Assembly: GCF_900106745.1 (NCBI RefSeq)
Contig: NZ_FNNV01000009.1
Span: forward strand, 186,001-250,000
Length of the DNA: 64,000 nt
DNA from: Paenibacillus sp. CF384
GTDB lineage: Bacteria; Bacillota; Bacilli; Paenibacillales; Paenibacillaceae
Direction: 5' to 3'
Made by a program: the position numbers and the translations under genes. How positions within the stretch are numbered: the stretch's first letter is position 1; each line of letters opens with the position of its first letter. The notes under the pieces are model-generated. The model was not told the origin of the DNA and did no database searches. It saw only the letters and a list, made by a program, of their open reading frames with translations. Shown in pieces: positions 26,918 through 34,269 of the stretch.

Positions 26918-27691
26918 ATGCGGTTGCACAATAAAGTAATTCTCATTACAGGCTCGGGCTCCGGCATCGGCAAGAGCACTGCACTATTGTTTGCGCGTGA
27001 AGGCGCAAAACTTGTTATCAATGACTTGAATGAGCAGAACGGGACGGATACGGTCAAGGAGATTCAAGAAGCGGGCGGAGAAGCGATCTTCATCCGTGCG
27101 GACGTCACCAATCCGGCTGAAGTATCTGCCATGGTCGATCAAATAATCGCTCACTATGGCTTCATCGATGTGCTTTTCAACAATGCGGGCATCAGCGGAG
27201 TAGGCTTGCTGCACGAGATAGAGCCGGATGCATGGGATCGCGTCATTAACGTGAACATTCGCGGTGTCTTCCTGCCTTCCAAATATGTCATCCCTCACAT
27301 GATGGAGCGTCGCGCTGGCTCGATCATTAACATGTCTTCGTGCATTGCGGAGATCGGACTGGCACGCCGTGCTTCTTATGCCGCAACTAAAGGTGCTGTC
27401 CTAGCGCTTACGAAATCCATGCAAGTAGATTACGCGCCTTACAATATTCGCGTTAATGCCCTTCTGCCGGGTACAATCATGACCCCATTCGTAGAGAATT
27501 ACTTGAAAACCTCATATGCAGATCCGGAACAGGCAATCGCAGGTTTGAAGAAACGTCAATTGAGCGAAGAGCTTGGTCTGCCGGAGGATGTTGCCAAAGC
27601 AGCGTTGTTCCTGGCATCCGATGAGTCTTCGTTCGTGATGGGCTCTCCGTTCTACGTGGACGGCGGCGTTGTTTTCGGCAAGAACGCTTAA
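26918..27691 (+). CDS. short-chain dehydrogenase/reductase (SDR)
   Basis: 257 residues, NAD(P)-dependent. TGxxxGIG is present as TGSGSGIGK (residues ~10-18), then NNAG, Ser in NMSSC and the catalytic Tyr-Lys in YAATKG, with the C-terminal VDGGVVFG. ATG 26918 follows GGGAGATGAG. In this context (IclR, FAH hydrolase, fuconolactonase-like enzyme) it may be a 2-keto-3-deoxy-fuconate/rhamnonate or L-fucose dehydrogenase; sequence alone does not decide. Confidence 0.87.
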   Translation: MRLHNKVILITGSGSGIGKSTALLFAREGAKLVINDLNEQNGTDTVKEIQEAGGEAIFIRADVTNPAEVSAMVDQIIAHYGFIDVLFNNAGISGVGLLHEIEPDAWDRVINVNIRGVFLPSKYVIPHMMERRAGSIINMSSCIAEIGLARRASYAATKGAVLALTKSMQVDYAPYNIRVNALLPGTIMTPFVENYLKTSYADPEQAIAGLKKRQLSEELGLPEDVAKAALFLASDESSFVMGSPFYVDGGVVFGKNA

Positions 27692-27756
27692 TTCTAACGA
27701 ACTAATTCTAAATAATTTCATTTATTCCCACTATGAGATCGGAGGCCAATTCACTT

Positions 27757-28665
27757 ATGAAACTCATTAGCATCTCCAAACAAGGTCGCAATGCGCTTGG
27801 CGTAGTAACAGAGAACGGTGTCGTAGACGTAGAAGCAGCCCTTCAGGCATCTGCAGGAAGCGCAAACGCAGAGGTACCATCAACGGTGATGGCGGTCATT
27901 GAAGGTGGAGAGGCTGCAACAGCTTCCCTTAGCAACTATATCGAGTCCCTTCAAGTGGCCGGCGGCGAATCCTATGTTCGTCAAGAAAGCGAAATCGAGT
28001 GGGGACCATGCGTTACGCATCCGAACAAAATCATTTGCATCGGACTCAACTACCGCAAGCATGCGGAAGAAACGAATGCACCGATTCCTGCTTATCCGAT
28101 TCTGTTCAATAAATTCAACAACACACTGACAGGCCATCTGAAAGATATCGCCGTTCCGAAGGTAACGGAGAAGCTGGATTATGAAGCAGAGCTTGTTATC
28201 GTAATCGGCAAGAAAACCAAGTATGTAGCCAAAGAAGACGCACTCTCCCACGTGTTCGGCTACTGCGCCGTAAACGATCTGTCCGCACGTGACCTGCAGC
28301 TGCGTACGCAGCAATGGCTGCTGGGCAAATCCTGCGATGATTTCAGCCCGCTCGGTCCTTACCTTGTGACTGCCGATGAAGTCGGCAATCCGAATGATCT
28401 GTGGATCAAGTCTACCGTAAACGGCGAAGTGCGCCAGAACTCCAATACGTCGGATATGATTTTCGCTTGCGATGAGATTGTCAGCTATGTGTCGCAGCAT
28501 ATGACGCTTGTGCCGGGCGATGTTATTCTGACGGGGACGCCTGAAGGCGTTGTGCTTGGACTTCCGGTGGAGCAGCAAGTGTATTTGAAGCCGGGCGATG
28601 AGGTAACGATTGAAATCGAGAAGCTGGGTGCGCTGACGAACCGTTTCGTAGCAGACGCCGAATAA
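27757..28665 (+). CDS. fumarylacetoacetate hydrolase (FAH) family protein
   Basis: 302 residues. The metal-binding core is intact: CIGLNYRKHAEE, DYEAELVIVIG, VNDLSARDLQ and GTPEGV. ATG 27757 follows GGAGG. Family members cleave diketo acids or hydrolyse 2,4-diketo-3-deoxy-sugar acids. With the SDR and the fuconolactonase-like gene nearby, 2,4-diketo-3-deoxy-L-fuconate (or rhamnonate) hydrolase is the best guess; an aromatic-catabolic role is the alternative. Confidence 0.85.
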   Translation: MKLISISKQGRNALGVVTENGVVDVEAALQASAGSANAEVPSTVMAVIEGGEAATASLSNYIESLQVAGGESYVRQESEIEWGPCVTHPNKIICIGLNYRKHAEETNAPIPAYPILFNKFNNTLTGHLKDIAVPKVTEKLDYEAELVIVIGKKTKYVAKEDALSHVFGYCAVNDLSARDLQLRTQQWLLGKSCDDFSPLGPYLVTADEVGNPNDLWIKSTVNGEVRQNSNTSDMIFACDEIVSYVSQHMTLVPGDVILTGTPEGVVLGLPVEQQVYLKPGDEVTIEIEKLGALTNRFVADAE

Positions 28666-28670
28666 AGAGA

Positions 28671-28697
28671 AAAGGAGTGCCTCGGCACTCCTTTTTT
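28671..28697. terminator. bidirectional terminator between FAH and EEP genes
   Basis: AAAGGAGTGCC and GGCACTCCTTT form an 11-bp stem with a very short loop and T's on both sides. Confidence 0.88.
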
Positions 28698-28722
28698 ATA
28701 AAAAATTCGGAAGCGAAATCCA

Positions 28723-29490
28723 TTAGCGTCGTTCGACTGTGGCTATGATCGGATAATGATCCGATGGATAACGGCCATTATAGAGGTTTCTGTCAATATG
28801 AACGTTTCGTACTTGGGCATTCGGCGTCACAAAAATATAATCAATCGGTACACCTTCATCTCCCCCGCGATAGTCGTGGTAGGTGAGGCCGATTGGTTCT
28901 CCGGCAAGTGCCGTGTAGGCATTTACGAGTCCGAGCTCGTCTAAGGCTTCGATGACATCGCTGTCCGGACCGCAATTGAAGTCTCCTGTAAGAACGGCGG
29001 GGATATCGCCTGCAATTGCAGACGACTGTTTCATTCGCTCGACGATCAGCTTGACTCCATTCGTCCGAGCTTCAGCACTGACATGATCCAAGTGGGTATT
29101 GAATACGACCCATTCCGCGCCGCCTTGTTGACGCAGCTTGGTCCAGCTGCACATACGAGGGCAAGCGGTGTTCCAGCTTTCATAGCCTAGCTGTTCAGGG
29201 AATTCGGATAGTCCGAAATGACCGCTTTCTACCGGCTCCAGCACGTCATGCCGATAGAATATCGCGCAATATTCGCCTTCCAGCTGACCGATGCGGCTGA
29301 CACCAAGCCAGCGATAGTCAGGCAGCTGCGCCTGTAAATCCTGCAGCATGGCTGCAGTGCCTTCTTGCGTGCCAACAACATCTGCATCCGCATGTTTAAT
29401 CGCTTCGGCCACTTCTTGAATCCGGTTGGGCCAAGCATTGTCACCGTCTGATTCAACGTGCAAGCGTAGATTAAACGACATGATCTTCAT
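28723..29490 (-). CDS. endonuclease/exonuclease/phosphatase (EEP) family protein
   Basis: 255 residues with the whole EEP active site: Asn in MSFNLRLH, Glu in GTQEG, His in NTHLDHVS, Asp-Asn in TGDFNCGPDSD and the terminal SDHYPI. GGAGG precedes ATG 29490. No signal peptide. Members of this subgroup hydrolyse phosphodiesters or phosphomonoesters. It lies opposite the flanking catabolic genes, so it is not clearly part of that pathway. Confidence 0.85.
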   Translation of the reverse strand: MKIMSFNLRLHVESDGDNAWPNRIQEVAEAIKHADADVVGTQEGTAAMLQDLQAQLPDYRWLGVSRIGQLEGEYCAIFYRHDVLEPVESGHFGLSEFPEQLGYESWNTACPRMCSWTKLRQQGGAEWVVFNTHLDHVSAEARTNGVKLIVERMKQSSAIAGDIPAVLTGDFNCGPDSDVIEALDELGLVNAYTALAGEPIGLTYHDYRGGDEGVPIDYIFVTPNAQVRNVHIDRNLYNGRYPSDHYPIIATVERR

Positions 29491-29550
29491 GCTCGTGTTC
29501 CTCCAATCAACAGCTATGAGATGGACGATCTTAGAAACCAAAATATAACA

Positions 29551-29563
29551 TGAAAGCGTTTCA
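29551..29563. promoter_or_regulatory. cre-like palindrome
   Basis: TGAAAGCGTTTCA, a TGAAA-N3-TTTCA palindrome one base shorter than the usual 14-bp CcpA site, 41 bp before the lactonase gene. Catabolite repression of a sugar-degrading gene would be sensible, but the odd length weakens the call. Confidence 0.3.
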
Positions 29564-29603
29564 ACTAACAACTAAAATTCATATAAAGAGGAGCCCAATC
29601 AAG

Positions 29604-30449
29604 ATGATTAGAATTGATGCCCACCAGCATTATTGGAAATTAGACCGCGGCGACTATGGCTGGCTGACACCGGCAGCAGGTCCGATATTATTCCGCGATT
29701 ACGGTCCTGCGGATTTGGAGCCGGAGCTCGAGACTGCCGGCGTAACGCGTACGATCGTCGTTCAAGCGGCGGCAACCCACGAAGAAACAGCCTATATGCT
29801 GTCGCTCAGTGATCATGCGGATTCCATTGCCGGCGTAGTAGGCTGGCTGGATTTTCAAGATCCGAATTGGCGCAGCGTCTTGGACGGATTCCGAGAGCAT
29901 CCGAAATTTGTAGGTATTCGCGTCATGATTCAAGATATGAGCGATCCGTTCGAGGCACTGAATCCGCAATCGCTGGAGGCGCTTCGTTATTTGGCTGAGA
30001 TCAAGCTTCCGGTTGATTTGCTCATAGTCTCGCATCAATTGCCTGCGACGCTCGCGTTGCTTAAGCAAGTACCCGATCTGCATGCCGTAATCGATCATAT
30101 TGGCAAACCGCAAATCCGCGAAGGCATACTCGAGCCTTGGGCCTCGCAAATGAGCGAGATCGCCGCGCAATATCCGGGCATATACTGCAAGCTGTCGGGA
30201 ATGATTACTGAAGCGGCACATGATGACTGGAAACCGGAGCAATTCACGAGCTATGTGAGTCATATCGTTGAAGTTTTCGGTACGGAGCGAATCATGTTCG
30301 GCAGCGACTGGCCGGTTTGTCTGCTTGCCGGAAGCTATCAGGATGTATGCGATGTGCTGGATGAAGCACTTCCAACGAAGCTTAGCGACGACCAGCGCGA
30401 GGCGTTATACGGCGGTAACGCGGCAGCCTTCTATAAACTGTCTTTATAG
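29604..30449 (+). CDS. amidohydrolase family protein (L-fucono/rhamnono-lactonase-like)
   Basis: 281-residue TIM-barrel hydrolase. The metal site HxH is in RIDAHQHYW; the family blocks VIDHIGKPQIR, YCKLSGMITEA and FGSDWPVCLLAG match the L-fuconolactonase/L-rhamnonolactonase group, which opens sugar lactones to sugar acids. GAGGAG precedes ATG 29604. It is separated from the SDR-FAH genes only by the reversed EEP gene, so the three may serve one non-phosphorylating deoxy-sugar pathway. The dehydratase such a route needs is not in the window. Confidence 0.85.
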   Translation: MIRIDAHQHYWKLDRGDYGWLTPAAGPILFRDYGPADLEPELETAGVTRTIVVQAAATHEETAYMLSLSDHADSIAGVVGWLDFQDPNWRSVLDGFREHPKFVGIRVMIQDMSDPFEALNPQSLEALRYLAEIKLPVDLLIVSHQLPATLALLKQVPDLHAVIDHIGKPQIREGILEPWASQMSEIAAQYPGIYCKLSGMITEAAHDDWKPEQFTSYVSHIVEVFGTERIMFGSDWPVCLLAGSYQDVCDVLDEALPTKLSDDQREALYGGNAAAFYKLSL

Positions 30450-30457
30450 AACATGTA

Positions 30458-30506
30458 AACCTTGGGGGAGCTTACTCTTAAAGCTCATCAGCCCAAGGTT
30501 TTTTTT
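30458..30506 (+). terminator. terminator after lactonase gene
   Basis: AACCTTGGG and CCCAAGGTT enclose a loop of about 25 nt with a weaker inner stem, followed by a run of eight T. Confidence 0.75.
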
Positions 30507-30527
30507 GTTTTCTCATTCCCGAGGCGG

Positions 30528-30556
30528 TTGACAGTAACTGTCCTTTTCCGTATAGT
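30528..30556 (+). promoter_or_regulatory. sigma-A promoter of padR-efflux operon
   Basis: Consensus TTGACA (30528-30533) and TATAGT (30551-30556) with exact 17-bp spacing. Strong, so it must be kept silent by a repressor. Confidence 0.85.
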
Positions 30557-30571
30557 CGAAATGGACTATAC
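30550..30571. promoter_or_regulatory. putative PadR operator
   Basis: Perfect inverted repeat GTATAGTC-N6-GACTATAC covering the -10 and start point of the padR promoter. Binding of the regulator here would block transcription of its own operon. Confidence 0.65.
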
Positions 30572-30606
30572 GAGATCGATGCGTTACTTAAGGGAGTCAA
30601 TGAAGG

Positions 30607-31233
30607 ATGGCCAAACGAAAAGTAAGTAACATGCTGGCTCTAGCCGTCTTATCGCTGCTTAATGAACGACCGATGCATCCGTATGAAATCGCCGCCACGA
30701 TGAAGCAACGAGGAATTCCGGATGTGATTAAGCTCAATAACGGCTCGCTCTATTCCGTAGTGGATTCGCTTCTCAAGCAGGCATGGATCGTGCCGCTGGA
30801 AACCCAGCGGGAAGGGAAGCATCCTGAACGGACGATTTATGCGCCGACAGATGCGGGCGTCGCAGAGTTTCACGATTGGATCCGAGAGCTGATTTATGCA
30901 CCTGTGAAGGAGTATCCTCAATTACCGGTGGCATTATCGTTTATCGGCCATATTTCACCGAAGGAAACGGCCGCGCTCTTGGAGCAGCGAATAACCTTCG
31001 TGCAGAAAGATATCGTGCAGCGCCGCGCCGGGAATGATTTTGCGGTTTCACAAGGACTTGCACGGATATTCATTATTGAGCAGGAGTTTATCGTCAATCA
31101 GTTGGAATCTGAGCTTGCTTGGCTGCGATCGTTTATCCGTGAAATCAAGGATGGCAGCTTGACGAAGCTTACGGATGGGGAGCAGGTGTGGATCGATACG
31201 ACACCTAGGGATGACGAAGACTCAGATGCATGA
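30607..31233 (+). CDS. PadR family transcriptional regulator
   Basis: 208 residues. N-terminal winged helix (LALAVLSLLNERPMHPYEI, then NNGSLYSVVDSLLKQ) and a C-terminal helical dimerisation part (Vir_C-like) with IEQEFIVNQLESELAWL. AAGGGAG lies upstream of the ATG. It is followed at once by a drug-efflux transporter, the classic PadR-pump pairing. It most likely represses the operon from the 30550-30571 palindrome and is released by the pump's substrate. Confidence 0.9.
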   Translation: MAKRKVSNMLALAVLSLLNERPMHPYEIAATMKQRGIPDVIKLNNGSLYSVVDSLLKQAWIVPLETQREGKHPERTIYAPTDAGVAEFHDWIRELIYAPVKEYPQLPVALSFIGHISPKETAALLEQRITFVQKDIVQRRAGNDFAVSQGLARIFIIEQEFIVNQLESELAWLRSFIREIKDGSLTKLTDGEQVWIDTTPRDDEDSDA

Positions 31234-31289
31234 CAGCTGAAACGTCAGGACAGAACAAAGATGTACACAATGGAGGGGAACATCTAACA

Positions 31290-32831
31290 ATGATGGCCAA
31301 AAGAAGTAATGTAGGTATTGTTGTCGCTGGTTTGCTGCTTGGCATTCTGATGGCATCCATGGACAACACCATCGTAGCTACGGCGATGGGCACGATCGTT
31401 CATGACCTCGGCGGCATGGACAAATTTGTATGGGTCACATCCGCTTATATGGTTGCGGAAATGGCAGGCATGCCGATCTTCGGCAAACTGTCCGATATGT
31501 ATGGGCGCAAAAGGTTTTTTATCTTCGGGATATTAACCTTTATGCTCGGTTCTATTCTTTGCGGTACCGCGCATTCGATTATCGAGCTTAGTATTTACCG
31601 TGCCATTCAAGGTATTGGCGGCGGCGCGCTGGTGCCAATTGCTTTTACCATCATGTTCGACGCCGTGCCGCTTGAGAGCCGCGGTAAGCTGGGCGGACTA
31701 TTCGGTGCCGTATTCGGTATGTCGAGTATTTTTGGACCGCTTCTGGGTGCGTATATTACGGACTATATCGCATGGGAATGGATATTCTACATCAACCTGC
31801 CGCTTGGACTGATTGCTTTCCTTATGATTGCTATCTTCTATAAAGAATCGGTTGAACATGCCAAGCAGCGGATCGACTGGGGCGGCGCATTCACGCTTGT
31901 TGGGGCAATCGTGTGCCTCATGTTCGCGCTTGAGCTGGGCGGCAAGAAGTATGCATGGGATTCTTCCATGATTCTTGGTTTGTTTGCCGGCTTCGCTGTA
32001 TTGGTCATTGCTTTCATCATGATTGAACGCAAAGTGTCGGAACCGATCATTTCGTTCAACATGTTCCGTAAACGGCTGTATTGGAGCAGTAATGCAATCG
32101 CGATGTTCAGTGGAGCTGCCTTTATTACGGCTTCCGTTTACATTCCGATCTTCATTCAAGGCGTGCTCGGTGGAAAAGCAACGAATGCCGGCATGGTCCT
32201 ACTGCCGATGATGCTTGGTACGGTCGTTACGGCGACGGGCGGCGGTTTCTTGATGACGAAGATGACTTTCCGTTCCATTATGATTCCGACCCTCGGAATT
32301 CTTGTTGCAGGTAACGTACTTCTGACGACCCTTGGCGTCGATTCAACGCGGTTTATCGTGACGTTGTTTATGATATTGGTCGGTCTTGGTATCGGAGCAT
32401 CGTTCTCGGTACTTAGCAACGCTGCCATCTACTCCTTCTCGCCAAGGGAACGCGGTGCGGCGAGTGCAACGCTTAACTTCCTCCGCTCGCTTGGGATGAC
32501 CATCGGGATTACCGTATTCGGTATCGTCCAAAGCCATGTGATGACGAATAAATTGAAGGACTCCTTCGCCGGAGCGGGAGGCGACGGAGCTGCAATGCCT
32601 GCAGGTCTTGATCTCAGCGACCCGCGTGCCATTCTGACACCGGAGACGAGGGAGCAGATCCCAACTGATGTGCTGGATAAGATCGTAGCTGCATTGTCAT
32701 CATCGATCACCTACACCTTCATGTGGGCGATCATTCCATCCGTGCTTGCCCTTGCATTCGCATTCTTCATGGGACGGCAAAAGCTCGACGCTATGGCGGA
32801 GAGCAGTGAATACGGCTCGTCCTCGCATTAA
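31290..32831 (+). CDS. MFS multidrug transporter, DHA2 (EmrB/QacA) family
   Basis: 513-residue proton-driven exporter with about 14 membrane helices. Motif D1 is seen in LMASMDNTIVATA and motif A in FGKLSDMYGRKRF; motif C-like GGALVPIAF and a long loop before the last helix fit DHA2 pumps. Start taken at ATG 31290 behind GGAGGGG; an ATG at 31230 overlaps the padR stop (ATGA) and could also be used. Substrates unknown. Ends at a terminator. Confidence 0.88.
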   Translation: MMAKRSNVGIVVAGLLLGILMASMDNTIVATAMGTIVHDLGGMDKFVWVTSAYMVAEMAGMPIFGKLSDMYGRKRFFIFGILTFMLGSILCGTAHSIIELSIYRAIQGIGGGALVPIAFTIMFDAVPLESRGKLGGLFGAVFGMSSIFGPLLGAYITDYIAWEWIFYINLPLGLIAFLMIAIFYKESVEHAKQRIDWGGAFTLVGAIVCLMFALELGGKKYAWDSSMILGLFAGFAVLVIAFIMIERKVSEPIISFNMFRKRLYWSSNAIAMFSGAAFITASVYIPIFIQGVLGGKATNAGMVLLPMMLGTVVTATGGGFLMTKMTFRSIMIPTLGILVAGNVLLTTLGVDSTRFIVTLFMILVGLGIGASFSVLSNAAIYSFSPRERGAASATLNFLRSLGMTIGITVFGIVQSHVMTNKLKDSFAGAGGDGAAMPAGLDLSDPRAILTPETREQIPTDVLDKIVAALSSSITYTFMWAIIPSVLALAFAFFMGRQKLDAMAESSEYGSSSH

Positions 32832-32840
32832 TGAACACAG

Positions 32841-32886
32841 AGCTGCCTCCAAACGCGCAACTTGCGACGTTTGAGGCAGCTTTTTT
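32841..32886 (+). terminator. terminator of padR-efflux operon
   Basis: AGCTGCCTC(C)AAACG pairs with CGTTTGAGGCAGCT (one bulged C) and is followed by T6. Confidence 0.82.
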
Positions 32887-32926
32887 CTATAAACGCTAAC
32901 AAATGCGCTGCCCACTGCCTGCCGCC

Positions 32927-32968
32927 GCCAACAGCCAACAGCCAACAGCCAACATCCAGTAGCCAACC
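32927..32968. repeat. heptamer tandem repeat GCCAACA
   Basis: Four perfect GCCAACA copies (32927-32954), one diverged heptamer, then GCCAACC in the same 7-bp phase. Non-coding, at the left side of the repeat island. Confidence 0.85.
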
Positions 32969-33003
32969 GTCCTCTGCCCGTCGACCTCGATCCCTGACCG
33001 CCG

Positions 33004-33065
33004 CCCCCCCACCCCCAACCCCCAACCCCCAACCCCCAACCCCCAACCCCCAACCCCCAACCCCC
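33004..33065. repeat. heptamer tandem repeat CCCCCAA (G-rich on minus strand)
   Basis: A C7 run, then eight C5 runs every 7 bp with AA between them (33012-33065). The minus strand reads (TTGGGGG)n, which has strong G-quadruplex potential and resembles telomere repeats. Non-coding. Confidence 0.92.
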
Positions 33066-33163
33066 GACAATCCTCCTCTAGGCTCCCTTGTAAACTCCTT
33101 GTCTCCCCTACCTTTCGCCAGGCACGCCGCCAACTTCGCCCACTTGTAGAGGAGTTACTTAAG

Positions 33164-33351
33164 AATTGTTGCATAAAAGACAACATTTCCCCTACTAATC
33201 GTTCATACGCAACTTATTGTTGCAGGAAATGCAACAATTCCAATCAGATTGGCCGCCAAATGGCGAATACGGGAGAAAATGTTGCAGAATAGGCAGCAAT
33301 TTCGCAATGAGCCCTCTTTTTCTGGATAAATGTTGCATAAAAAGCAACAAT
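33164..33351. repeat. single diverged copy of the four-palindrome element
   Basis: Four palindromes with TGTTGC/GCAACA-type arms at 33164-33187, 33216-33238, 33278-33301 and 33329-33351. Start-to-start steps are 52, 62 and 51 bp, as in the 235-bp units at 10.6 kb (51, 62, 51), though the spacers have diverged. The second palindrome has TTGTTGCA/TGCAACAA instead of ATGTTGCA/TGCAACAT, a paired change that keeps the symmetry. Confidence 0.85.
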
Positions 33352-33383
33352 CAGCTGATCAGAGCTGAAGTGGCTGCCACATT

Positions 33384-33560
33384 TGGGTTGATTACGGGTA
33401 GGGGGTTGAGTTGATTATAGGTAGGGGGTTGGGTTGATTATAGGTAGGGGGTTGGGTTGATTATAGGTAGGAGGTGGGTTGATTATAGGTAGGGTGGTGG
33501 GTTGATTATGAGTAGATGGTTGGGTTGATTATGGACAGGGGCTGAGGTGGTTATTAGGTT
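33384..33560. repeat. 23-bp G-rich minisatellite
   Basis: TTGATTA followed by a G-rich half (like TAGGTAGGGGGTTGGG) is repeated at 33388, 33411, 33434, 33457, 33479, 33502 and 33525: steps of 23 bp with one of 22. A decayed copy follows. No coding signal. The rest of the gap to 33709 shows nothing further. Confidence 0.88.
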
Positions 33561-33709
33561 GGGGACGGTTAGAAAGGGACTTGAGGCAGCGTATGGCTAA
33601 GCGTGTGCTCAAGGTTAGGGGGCAAGTGGATTCTTCGTATTATCTCCTCATAGGATTAAGATACTCTCTTCTTGTTCATATTGAATAACAAAGGGAGGCT
33701 AATTAAGAT

Positions 33710-34150
33710 ATGAAAGGCAATAGAGTAGCAACCGCGCTGATGACCTTCATCCTCATTGCGGCGATTGCAGGACAGAGCGCGCAAGCTGAGCCGGCTTCGA
33801 CTTCAACCACGGAAGGCAAGCAAGTCGTCTATATTGATGAACGCGACTACGAAGGTGAGCTCTTACAATGCGTGAAGCTTATTAATAGAAATATCAATTA
33901 TATGAACGAAGAGGATAATGCCGCCAACAGAGCGATTCTGACATCCGGCTATAAAACCAGAGTCAGTGAGTTCACGCCTGGATTTCGTGTAGTTGAAGCT
34001 AAATTACGCAACATGGGCAAAAATCACAGTGGTGAATATGTGGCATATGTGGATGTGGACAGTAAATTAGAGAAGAAGCCGATGATTACGACGATTATGT
34101 ATGTCTTGAAGCAAGAAAACAACAAATGGTTGATCGATCAAACCGATTAA
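33710..34150 (+). CDS. hypothetical exported protein
   Basis: 146 residues with a signal peptide (MKGNRVATALMTFILIAAI, cleavage near SAQAEP). The mature part (YIDERDYEGELLQCVKLINR to YVLKQENNKWLIDQTD) suggests a small alpha+beta fold; the last strand, ending in NNKWLIDQTD, recalls NTF2/DUF4878-like secreted domains, but I cannot assign a family. GGGAGG precedes the ATG by about 13 nt. It stands alone between the repeat island and a membrane protein gene. Confidence 0.65.
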   Translation: MKGNRVATALMTFILIAAIAGQSAQAEPASTSTTEGKQVVYIDERDYEGELLQCVKLINRNINYMNEEDNAANRAILTSGYKTRVSEFTPGFRVVEAKLRNMGKNHSGEYVAYVDVDSKLEKKPMITTIMYVLKQENNKWLIDQTD

Positions 34151-34269
34151 ACCGATCCATCCAATTAATCAATGTAGATTCCCCCTATTCGACGAAATTC
34201 GACTTCACCGACTGACAGTATAATCGCCCTCCTTCTGGTAAATTTAGGGCCAAAGGAGGAGGGAGAGAT

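Noticed and set aside
33004-33065. A true telomere or replicon end
   Set aside because: The tract is internal, with genes and continuous sequence on both sides, and is only 62 bp long.
32700-33186. Gly/Trp-rich frames on the minus strand over the CCCCCAA tract
   Set aside because: They are translations of a simple heptamer repeat and end in the efflux terminator; no start signal.
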